From positions 45,759,278-45,823,277 of the forward strand of contig JALIGW010000002.1 of the NCBI GenBank assembly GCA_023053685.1: a stretch of 64,000 nucleotides of DNA. Direction: 5' to 3'. Source of the DNA: Diadophis punctatus similis. Lineage: Eukaryota; Chordata; Lepidosauria; Squamata; Dipsadidae. Position numbers and translations under genes: made by a program. Under the pieces are notes generated by a model, which did no database searches, was not told the DNA's origin, and worked only from the letters and a program-made list of their open reading frames with translations. Each line of letters opens with the position of its first letter. Positions within the stretch are counted from its first letter, which is position 1. This document shows positions 38,001-50,400 of this stretch, piece after piece.

Positions 38001-41000
38001 ACATGGCTGGCAAGCCACACCCACAAAATAAGCCACGCCCACAGAGTGGTAGTAAAAAAATTAGGAACCCGCCCCTGAACCTGTTATATTCAACTTGTAT
38101 TCAAACATACATATCGATTAGCTACTTACTGTCACAGTGCAAACATAACATGAATATCCAGAATGAGCATACACATACTGTACATAAAATAAAGCACAAT
38201 AAATATCCAATAAATATTTAGCATCTTTTTATAACTAAAAGTTATAAAAATATGCTAAAATTATCAGTTTTTTCAGGGAAAGGGAATGTGTATTTGTAGG
38301 TGGAGAAAAACTATTGGTGTTTGACTGAAGGTAGCAGTGGAAAACTTTGCTATCTTTTTCAAGGTTTTCATAGGCCTGTGCATCAGAAGAAATTACATTT
38401 TCTTCTCCTCTGACATTCAGAATAGCAGCACGGGTGCTATTTTGTTTGGACACTAAACTATGTAGCACAATAATGCAAATATAGCTGTCTCAATGTCAGA
38501 AATATATTTGGTGCTGAACTGGAATGTGGTTATGGGTTCCTCCTTTGGATATTGCACATGGTGCTAGCATCTCCTAAATCACAATACCTGTTATTTGTAT
38601 GTAGTACTACCAGGACATATTTCTTGATACCTACAGACTGATGAAGTGGAGGAGAGGAGAAGAGCCGAAAAATTACAAAGCATGTCATGTCTAGCTTCAT
38701 GGGCTAACTGATATAAAGGAGTTTAAGCAATGATGTATAGCTTAAATGCCAGATATTGAGGTTTCATCAACCTGGGTTTCATTGGCATCTGGAGTTGGAA
38801 AAGAAGGTTATCTGCTCATTAAGCTTAGCCTCTTCTTCTGAATTCCAATACAAAGCCAGGAAGATAAAATGGCCAGGAAAAACAGGATAGGTTAGGTTAG
38901 GCACCCATTTTTCCTCCACCTGGAGAAAAAGAAGATACTAAATCTGCCATTATATCTCTACAGATATGGAATCATACAATTTTCTTTTTTGTTATTTCAA
39001 ACAAATGGAGGGACAGGTACCCAGAAGGCATTAGCCACAAAGGTACCTAATACCAAAAGTAGCTTCTAATTTAATCAGGAATGGTTTGGGTTTCTTTATT
39101 AATCAAGGGCATGGCTATATAGGCCAAGCTTTTCTAAGTTTAAAAGCAGATAATGTGCATGTTCCAACATCTTCGGGGTGGCCAAACTATAGTTCTTTGA
39201 GGACCTGTGGACTTCAACTCCCAGAATTCCTGAGCCAGCCATGCATGCATGGCTGGCTCAGGAATTCTGGGAGTTGAAGTCCACAGATCCTCAAAGAACC
39301 ATAGTTTGGCCACCCCTGAAAGTTGCAATTTGTGTGGCCATATAGCTGAAAGATGGTTTGAAGAGAAAAATCTTTTTTAAAAAATGGGGGCAGCAACTGA
39401 GGAAGTTTATGGATGGCCAGGCATAGATAAGATGACAATTTGGGAGAAAGGAAAAACACTGTGACAAACAGAATAAATAAACTGAAGACAACTCTCAGGA
39501 ATGTAATGGAAAATTATGTGGTTTGAAGATAAGGAAATCTTAGCAGCAGCAAGGTAAGTGAAAGCTTGTTAAAAATATTTGGGTAGCTATTATGAGACAT
39601 GGAGATAATCTCTGGGATCAGACTACTGATTTTTAAAAAGTATTTTTATCCCACTTTTATTATCTTTATTCAAGGTGGCAAACCTACCAAATACTTCTTC
39701 CTCCCCCTATTTTTCCCACAACAATAATCCTGTGAGGTGAGTTGGGCTGACAGATGGTGACTGGCACCAAAGTCACCCAGCCTGTTTTTCATGTCTAAGG
39801 TCAAATGAGAACTTACGGTCTTCTGCTTTCTAGCTGAAATCCCCGCTGTCAAAATTATATAGAATCCCACATTTTAGTTATTACGTGTACAGAAAGTCAA
39901 AATAACACAGATGAGAAAGAGAAATTTGATGGAAAAATTCCATTGTGTTAGGAAAAGAAATTGAGTCAGTATTTTAAATTAAGGACTGACTGGTGTATGT
40001 TCAACCTCTGTTCTTTCTATCTATTCTCTCTATCTTTGCCTCCAAGGTTAGAAAAATATTCAAGCATTGGTGTATCAACACGATCTGAACATATTCTCTT
40101 CTCTCTGTTTTGTTTTGTTATCAATAAAGTTATTTTCTAAAAATCATTTCAATTTTGTCTCCAATGAACTCACCTTATTCCCATATCCAGTAACATGCTA
40201 TCCAGGGTAAAAACGGTCATTTTTGAGGTTTCTTTTCCCCAGGTAAAATACGATGATAGCAAATATTGCAAAATGAAGGGAGCTTTTTTTTAAGGACAAA
40301 GAAGGAATTGACAGGGGATGCCTCTATCATAAAACTCCGACAATTCTGGGATTCCTGCAATTTTCTCATTTTTAAAAAAAATTATAACAGTGTGATTGAC
40401 AGCATTTGGGAGGATCAAGCAGTATCACCTGTTCTACTCCCCTGTCCTCGAGGATTAGAGAACAGAGCTGAATCATAATAAATACTTCTAGACAATATGC
40501 CAATGGAAAAGAGAAGGTGAGATAAATGAATGATGGACACAGGGGCAACCAATGTTCCTTGCACCAAGCAATAGTTTTGATGGCAACTTGGATATCAATA
40601 AGATCTTTTTGAATTATCATGCTATTAGTAGATGCCCAGCCATGTCAACATCTAAGATTGGTCCCTGTTGGATGTAAACTGTCTAAATTGTAAGGAAATT
40701 AAATGAGCTTCCCTGAATCTATTGAAGGACATAGAATAAAAATAATGCTTGCATCTATGTATGTATATATAAATAAATAAACAAGCAAGCAAAACAAACA
40801 AGTCTTTTACTGAAGCAGGAAAAACAAGGCCACTTCCCCAAAAACATAAAAGGACCTTTTCATGACTTTTAACATGCCATAAAAATTTAAACTTTTGTGG
40901 GTAATCATTACTGGGGAAAGAATGTTAAATTTAAAGACACCAGAGCAAAACGACTTACCATTAATGTAGGCACACTGATTTCTTTTTAACACTCTTTCTG

Positions 41001-44000
41001 ATTTTTTAAGCATCTCTCCAACCCCTTTTTTGCCAGGCCACTCAAACAAGGTTTCCTTTAGGTTTCCTTGAAGTAGCTTCATAAAACAATGCGAATCTGT
41101 GTGATCATGGATACTGCTACAAAAACAATTTCAAAAAATGCATAAAGTCAGAACGATTGATGCCTCTAAGGTATATAATATACATATATGTATTAGATCA
41201 GCTTTCTACAACTTGGCATCTTCCAAAGGGTTAAAACGCAATTTCCAGAATTCCCAGACAGCATATTGGCAATAAACAAAAATGATTAATTGCTGTTTTG
41301 CACGGCACAACATGCCCTACAAATTCAATTATCATGAATATAATGTCCTTGTTAATGTATTAGCAGAGTATTCCTTGTGTTACCAAGGTTGTGCATACAG
41401 AAACGTTTAGATTGAGATCAGTTGTGAATAAGTACTCAGCCACACACAGATATACTAACTTGAATTAAAGTTTACTTTAAGAAATAGCATGTTCCTATAA
41501 ACAGTCCAAAGTCATACACTTAATAGTCATAATGACAATCCAAGTATTATCCAGTACAAATACATTTCAGCTATAATACATAACTACAACACAGAGAGAA
41601 ATGCAGAGCATACATACTCTAGGCCTTGCTCTAATGAGTAGCAGAGAACACACTCTGAGTAGCAGAGACCAAAGACAAACAGAGAGGGACTCCCATAGAA
41701 ATAAGCTGTGAACTCTAGCTCCCTCTTGTGGCAGTCTGCAACACCTAAGCTAAACAGACTTATAGCTGTTAAAAGCTAGACATATATTGTTCTATCCAAT
41801 ATTAGTTATGGTCAGAGACCTAACATTCTCCCCTTTGGGTAGATCAATATATAATACCTTACATCTTTAAACCATAGTTTTCACAACACCTTGCGCTTTA
41901 GTAAAATGATCTGCAATATTCTGTTCAGTCATGCAGTATTCCAACTTAACCATTTTATTTTGAACACATTGTCTAACATTCAGATATCTCAAATCAGTGT
42001 GTTTTGACCTTGTTTTCACAGCTAAACTATTAGCCATACTAATGGCAGATTGATTGTCTTCATACACAATAAATGGCTCCTGTACAGTAATTCCTATATC
42101 CTTTAACAATTGTTTATAATACACCAATTCTGTACACATTAATGATAAACTCGAGAATTCTGCTTCCATAGTGGATAAGCTAATATGTTGTTGCCTAATA
42201 GATTTCCACCCTATTAAAGCATTACCCAACATTACCACTATACCTGATGTTGATTTGCGAGTCATTGCATCAGTAGCAAAACTTGCATCAGCATATGCAG
42301 TTAACACTAATTCATTTCTCGGTTCTAAATATAAAGAATAATGTATTGTGTGCTTTAGGTATCTAAGTATTCGTTTAGCTGCTTGCCAATGCCTTTCATT
42401 TGGTTCAGCATTATATCTAGCCAGTTGATTTACGCTGTAAGATATATCTGGTCTAGACCAATTACTCAAATATGAGAGACTACCAATTAGAGACTGATAT
42501 ATCTCCCTATCAAACACAGGACATTTAGTATCACTATTTGTAAATCCCTGATCCATTGGTGTCTTAGCAGTTTTACAATTCTCCAGGTTATATCTTTTTA
42601 ACAATTGGCTAATCTTCTTAGCTTGCGAAATTTTGAATCCTCTATTTGTCTTCATTATATCAAGACCCAAATAATGTTTAATTTCTCCTAAATTTCTAAT
42701 CTTGAACTTTCTTTGTAATTCAGAAACAATATCATTTGCCTCTTGTTCAGTCTTTGTTATAATCGCTATATCATCTGTAAATAATAGCAACAGAGAAATC
42801 AAACCATCTTTCTCTCTCCTAAATAAACAAGGATCAGCTATACCAGCTTTAAAATCCATGGAAACTAATTCTTTTACAATGCATTTATTCCATTCATAAC
42901 CTGATTGCTTTAAACCATAAAGACTTTTCTTTAATTTCCAATAATCATTTTTTCTATCATCTTTTAAACCTAATGGCTTTTTCATATAAATGGTATGTTG
43001 TAATGGTGCATGTAGATATGCAGTTTCGACATCTACATGATTAATTATGCATTTATTTTTAGCTGCCCAAACTAATGCTCCTCTCAATGTATTTGCTCTC
43101 AGACTAGGTGCAAATACCTCATCATAATCCTTATCTGATTGAGCAAATCCCTGAGCAATTAATCTTGCTTTATGGGTAACAGTGCCATCCACACCAGTCT
43201 TTAATTTATACACCCATCTGCAACCTATTGCACGCTCACCTGGTGGTAACTTTACATCTTCATATACCTCAAGATCCCTTAAAGATTTTAATTCCTTATT
43301 CATTGCTTCCTGCCAAGCTACCTGTTCCTTTGTTGGATACAGCTTAAGTTCATTATAATTAGACGGTTCCACATTAATCTGGCATACAATACTTGCCTGA
43401 TATCTATCAGGTGGACGTCTCTCCCTAGTCGACCTCCTAGGCAATTTAGTACAAGTTGTTGGAATTTCCTCTTCCTTTTCCTCCCCTATCGAAGTATCTT
43501 CTACATCATCCATAGATGGTTCCTCTATTGAGGATTCTTTCACTATCCTATCATCAGTACTATTCTTATCAGAATCATCAGGAAACAATGGATCCTCAAC
43601 AACAATACTATCTTGTTCCTTGTATTCCTGTTCCAGTTTACTCCATCCAACATGCTCAAGGAATTTAGCACTTGCACTACAATATACTCTAGTAGTACCT
43701 GGCTCCCAGAATCTAAATGATCTATGATTAGATTCATATCCTACAAAACATAATTTCCGTGCTCTATGTTGTCCCTTTCGCCTTACTTGTGTGGGAATAT
43801 GCACCCATGCTGGTGCACCAAATGTATGCAAATAACTAAGATTTGGTTTCCTACCATACCAACGGGTAAATGGCAATTCACCAGTTGTTACATTCACTAC
43901 ATTGTTCAAAACATGGTTAGCACACATTATAGCTTCACCCCAGAGTCTTTCTGGTAAACCAGAATCTGAAATCATGGTTCTAGACATAGCCTGTAATGTC

Positions 44001-46890
44001 TGACCTCTACGTTTAATATGCGCATTATGTTGTGGCCGAAAAGGAGCAGAACGCTTATGTTCAATACCAGCTCTCTTTAGCATATCTTCAAATCTCTTAT
44101 TGGTAAACTCAGTACCATTATCTGTTACTAAACTAACCAGTTTCTTTTTCATTTTTCGTTCAACAAACCTTAACCAGTTTACAAAATGCTGATATGTTTC
44201 TGTTTTTGTTTTCATCAGATAACAGAAACCATATCTAGAAAAATGATCAACTATGCTCAATATATAACAGGCTCCACCTAAACTGGGTTTCTTAGGGCCA
44301 ATGAGATCAGCAAATACAACCTCTAATGGTTCCTTGGTTTTAAATCCATTTAACCTGTTTGCAGGAATTACCTTGCTCTTTTCCTGATTGCAAGCATTAC
44401 AATTTAAATATCTTGTACAAGGTTTTAATTTTATACCATTAGATAACTCAACAGTTTTCTTTAAAATTTTGAAATTTAAATGTCCCATACGTCTATGGAG
44501 CAAATGAATACATTCGTCATGAGGCTTTCTATTTTCATAAACTGAATTGGCCTTATTTAATGGACTATCATGGATAATGTATAAGCCATCATGCAACCTT
44601 GCAGTAACTCTTTTACCTTGTTTTTCAATTAAACATTTATCTCCCTGAAAAGTTACCACAAACCCTGCTTTTACCAATTCTCTCACAGATAGTAAGTTAT
44701 ATATAAGGTTAGGTACATATAACATTGGTAAATTTTCATTAATACATGAACAATATGCATTACCTTCTCCAGATACTTTCAATTTCCAGCCATTTGCTAA
44801 TGATACATGCTGGTTACTTTTAGTCATATTAACAAATCTCTCTTTACTTTTAGTTATACACTGAGATGCTCCACTGTCTATTATCCAGATATCATGGCTT
44901 ACAGTTTTATTTGTACTTGATATAGCTGCACTAACATCATTATAAGCTCTCTGCATATTACTAGCATTCTGCTTTTTACCCTTTTTACAGAATCTGGCTA
45001 TATGACCTTTAGCCCCACAAGAATAACATTTCCTAACAATATAGGCAGTTGAAGACATTTTTTCTTCCTGTGGTGATTTCTCTCTCAGCTGTTTTCTATC
45101 TTGCCTTCTTCTAGACTCTTCTAACAGTCTTCCTATTATGCCAGTCAATGTCAGTTCATCTCTGGTCAAAACTTCCAGTGAAGACACATAATCATCATAA
45201 GAGTCATCCAAAGAAGAAAAAATAATATAAACTTGATGCAACTCTGAGAAAATCAGTTCTTTTTCATGTAGCTCTTGTAATGTTTTCTTCATAAACTCCA
45301 AATGAGCTAACATGTCACCACCTTTTAACAAACGTGCTCTGAACAGTTTACGTGTAAGGTGTATGTGCGCACCAACACTATCTCGAACATAAAGTCTCTT
45401 TAAGGTACTCCAACACTTGGCAGCAGAATCTTCACCATGAATATGGACCAGTTGCTGATCACTCAGTGTCAGTCCAATAATACTAAGAGCCTTTTCATTA
45501 TCCCGGTTAAAGTCAGCTATTTTCTTCTCATCTTCATCATTTGTTGGATCCCAAGCAGTTATATCAGGTGGATTATTAACCACAGTCCATAATCCTTCTT
45601 TACGCAAAAGTAAGCTGCACTTCATAGACCAGGAAACATAGTTAGTTCCATCTAACCTGGTTATCAGGGATAAGCTAGTTGACTGTTCTTGTGCCATTGT
45701 TAATTTAACAGTAAACCACAAGTTAGCTGTCTGAGTATGAAACTGAATATTCACACTAACTCTCAATATCTCTCTGGGCCCATAACCAGTGTTAATGTAT
45801 TAGCAGAGTATTCCTTGTGTTACCAAGGTTGTGCATACAGAAACGTTTAGATTGAGATCAGTTGTGAATAAGTACTCAGCCACACACAGATATACTAACT
45901 TGAATTAAAGTTTACTTTAAGAAATAGCATGTTCCTATAAACAGTCCAAAGTCATACACTTAATAGTCATAATGACAATCCAAGTATTATCCAGTACAAA
46001 TACATTTCAGCTATAATACATAACTACAACACAGAGAGAAATGCAGAGCATACATACTCTAGGCCTTGCTCTAATGAGTAGCAGAGAACACACTCTGAGT
46101 AGCAGAGACCAAAGACAAACAGAGAGGGACTCCAATAGAAATAAGCTGTGAACTCTAGCTCCCTCTTGTGGCAGTCTGCAACACCTAAGCTAAACAGACT
46201 TATAGCTGTTAAAAGCTAGACATATATTGTTCTATCCAATATTAGTTATGGTCAGAGACCTAACAGTCCTATTCCAATTAGGTAATAGCAATAAACCACC
46301 ATCTTTGGCTGATCTGGAAAAGGTAAGCAAGGGTTGGACCTGCTTAGTTATTTGGATTGCAGATTGCCAGGAAATTCTACAACTGTAAGTTTGATTAAGA
46401 AGTTTGGAGTGGAGGGGGGAGTACCCTGGAGGAAGGCAAATGGTAAATCAGTTTTACATTGTTGGCAAGGTAACTACACAGACATATCCCTGAAGTAACT
46501 AGGGGTTGAGTTCTGTGTGAAAGAACTCAACCCCTAGTTACAATGCTCTAAAGGAGCCAACTTTCAATATCCAAGTGATGCCAAACTCTTAATCCCAGCA
46601 TCTCAGTTAAATGATCCATGGTGAGGGTGTTGGGAACTGTAGTTCAGCAAAAATGGACAGTTCAGGTACATACTTTGCACTTTTTTGTACAAACATTTAC
46701 CTGGACTGAATCAAAGTAAGTATTGTAACCAGCAATTCTACCCATACATTAAGAAGGAGAATTTTAAAGGAAAGATTAGTCAGGCTAGTCCAAAAGGATC
46801 ACAATTAGAAATACAATCTTTACTACTACTTTTTTTTACTTGAAACTGTACACTGATCCTTCAATTGTAAGCTCAGTCTGCAATTATTTG

Positions 46891-46937
<47 letters not shown>

Positions 46938-47044
46938 CCCAAAATAAGACATCCCCTGATAATAAGCCCAATCGGGCTTTTGAGTGCATGGCAATAAGGC
47001 CAAGCGCTTATTTCAGGGTTCAAAAAAATATAAGACAGGGTCTT

Positions 47045-47097
<53 letters not shown>

Positions 47098-47122
47098 TTT
47101 CATTTATCAGCAAAAATGTTAC

Positions 47123-47196
<74 letters not shown>

Positions 47197-47325
47197 CATT
47201 TTTTTGCTGATAAATGAAAATAAAGGGAGACTATTATAGATCTATTTCGAGCTATTTTGCTCTCGTCAGATAGCCATACCCGTAGTGGGAATTGAACCTG
47301 GGCAGTCTGCTTGAAAGTCAGAAGA

Positions 47326-47403
<78 letters not shown>

Positions 47404-50400
47404 GTCCTGCAAGCGTCCTAACATGCTTTAAGATCCACCAATATTAATGCTATATTCCTGAGGGTTTGGCTTCAGGATTCAAGTTGCTAACAAACATAGC
47501 AACGAAGTTTATTGCAGATGCTCAATAGAGAAAATAGTACTTATAAAATATGTTTGCACATCTTTTTTATTAAAAACCAATTTGACACTATTTGTTTTTT
47601 CTGTCTCTGTTTTGCAGTAGAAAATAAATGCCACGTTGTTATATTGTGCAACACATTTAGAGAAAAAAAAGTATCTTGGTTATAAAACACATATTTCAAA
47701 GAGGCTGGGAATATTAATTAGGAAAGAAATAGAACTAACACAGGCAATATTTAGGTTTGGAATCAATGTTAAACTATGTAGAAACAACTCTTAACCATAG
47801 ATTTACTATTACAGACCTTATTGCCCTATTACTTTACCAATAATAGTGGGAAAGCAGTAGCCTTGTTCTCAGAGTCCTACTTTTGTTATAAGGGACTGGA
47901 ATGTATTAAGCGATATTGGCACCTGAAATGCTTTTGACTACAAGCAGAACTGCAAATTTACTAGACACTACTGCAGCTTCCAGGCAGAGCTTCATGATAA
48001 TTAATCGTTCTAAGTGCCCAAATACTTGTAATCCCTCAATTTTGGCCATGAACGTGATAGGTAAAATTGCGAATATGGTTGTACTTGCTGTGTACATCAT
48101 CCATAGTCACGAAATGCTTTCCTTCACATGCAGAATAGAAGAGGGATCACCTGGTGTCCTACTTTCCATCTCTGGAATGGAAAGAAAGCTACAAAAGCCT
48201 AAGGCCACTTGGTTTGAAACTGTCCATGCTAATTCCCCAGAATACTGTTTGCAGTGGAAAGTTCTATGCCTTTTGATAAACCGTAGAGACAATGTAAATT
48301 TTGCTTGTGGTTGGTGTCTCCCTCCCTATTTTGCCAGCCTTTATTACAGTTTTGCTAGTTTATTGTTTCAATGTTTGCTGAACTGAGTGATGTGCGTGCT
48401 TGCTCTGATCTGATCTAATACAGGAATTAACAGGAATGTGCTGAGTACAAACTAAACTGGAAATGAGCCACAATAATTTTCCAATATTAATAGCACACAT
48501 TCCAGAAAAACAAAACAAACAAACAAAACAAAACAAACCAGAAGCAATATTATTCTGTTCCCCATTAACTAAGGAACAAGCCACAAAATGGAGCAGATTC
48601 GTTTCTGTCTTGCAAAGCTCATATCCTTCCATGTCATGGAAACTGGCTTTTCTCCATAGTGGGTGGAGCTAACCTCCAAGAATGGAAAAGACTCCGTCCC
48701 TTCAGCCAATAAGGACTGAATCTGACTTTTGATATATCTGCCCGGTTACCTCGATTCCCCCTAGAGCAGAGATGGGCATCTATGGCAACTTTACAACCTG
48801 TGGACTTCAACTCCCAGAATTCCTGAGCCAGCATAGTTGCCCGCCCTTGCCTTAGAGGCAACTTGAGGGCTGAGGATAACTGTTGTTTCAGACCTCAGGG
48901 TTCCAAGCCATTCTTGCACATAAAAGGGATATGTTATCCTTTGTCACATTGCAAATGACATTTTAGAGAGATATTGGCAGACTCTCTTGACCAGATTGAA
49001 AAAAAAGAAGAATGAAAAGACTAGGGATGACAATGACTAAGAGGAGCATTCTACTTCTGGTTTTAAGCAGCCATCACAGCACAATGCTCTTTCAGTCAAA
49101 CCCTGGAGCCATGTTACAGAGGCCGGTCAGAGCAATGAAAACCATGCTACCATTGTAATAAAGCACAAAGAAGGAAGTCACCAAGTGGCGCTAAAGCAGC
49201 CGATTCTGACAAAAGCAGTCAAGATAGCAGTCCTGCAAAAACCAGAAACAAAATGACAGACTGTTTTCAAGAATTATTTCTGGCTATGCTATAAAACCCA
49301 CTTACACCATATGTTTGTATGCCAAGAGGCCAAGGCTCACCCAGTTTGTTTTCATCTGTAGCTGGCACTGGAAACCTGTCTCTGACTGCAGGGATAGGAT
49401 GAACATTTATGAAGGAATCCAGATGTCTATCAGCATTTGTTATGTACCATAATTTGGTGATATTCTGATGTCTATGATTTTTAGTGGTGAACCCATGTGG
49501 AAATCCCTGCACTTTAGGCAATCATGTAACCACATTCTATGGACTGAGTTCTAGAGAAGCGGATTCAGGCTCCTAGGGGGTCTTGTACATCAGAATGAGA
49601 GAACATGCGACAGCCAACTTGCTGTGGAAAACTCACCGTGGCCAACTCACCTTGGGACAACTCGCTGTGGAACAGTTTAACAATTCTATTTCATTATTTA
49701 AAATAAATAAAAAAATATTTTAATTCTTGCAATTCACATTTCATTCTGTCCCTTCTTTTGCATCATTTCTTTCATGATTCCACTATTTCTTTGATATTAG
49801 TGTAATGCTTGTCCTGCGGCAAGTTGGCTGTGGTAAATTGTCATTAGACCCCTTGTACACAGCTCACTGGCTATGTCAGTGTCAAATGTGATGCCAGGCC
49901 TCTTGTTGTTCTTATTGCTCTGCTCTTAAAATGCTGGGATTAGGTGGTTTTAAACTTCTTTAATACCCACAATTTGGGAGTGTTGTGGTTAGAATAAAAA
50001 ATGGGGTGAATATTATAAATGAATTCCTCGCCATTCTTCAACATGATATGTATGGACAGGGCTGATAGGCTAGTTCTTGGGTCATTGTGAAGTTATACGC
50101 AAATAATACCATATTAAAGTATAACAAAAATGCTTGAAAATTAAATATTAAAAATGTTTGAAGATCCAAGCATGCTGTCAGGCCGAAGCCATTTTAGTTG
50201 AGGGCTTTGGCTTGCCACACTTTATAGTATTTTAATGTGCATTCTTTACTGTGGGAATTTGGGAGGGGGAATTGCATGAGGGATGTCTGCATGTAGCCAT
50301 AACAAATTCTTTCTAGATAGTCAAGGTCAACCTTTGTCTTCGTACCCCTGCACCTGCACGGAAGGAGATGGGTGTTTCTGCCAAGTTGGCAGTTGAAGAT

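Larger units (their letters stand above)
36325..40958 (-). other. CDO1: CDO1 intron 3
   Basis: 4.6-kb intron containing two hAT elements, a near-perfect palindrome and a tRNA-type SINE. The remainder (38078-39172, 39836-40958) shows no recognisable family. Confidence 0.9.
41350..46265 (-). mobile_element. Full-length Ty1/copia LTR retrotransposon, 4916 bp
   Basis: Two 476-bp LTRs (41350-41825 and 45790-46265) differ at one base (C at 41694, A at 46134). A perfect 5-bp target duplication GTCCT flanks the element (41345-41349, 46266-46270). The 5' LTR is the right one because the coding strand is minus. Next to it lies a primer-binding site matching initiator tRNA-Met, and next to the 3' LTR a purine tract. 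One Gag-Pol frame fills the interior. Integrase precedes reverse transcriptase, which defines Ty1/copia (Pseudoviridae-type) order. It sits in CDO1 intron 2 in gene-sense orientation. Confidence 0.98.

Noticed and set aside
46826..47239. Frames rich in Cys-Val or Thr-His
   Set aside because: Translations of AC/TG microsatellites.
47906..48386. 156-codon plus-strand frame and antisense frames
   Set aside because: No recognisable domain, no splice context, and it lies inside CDO1 intron 2.
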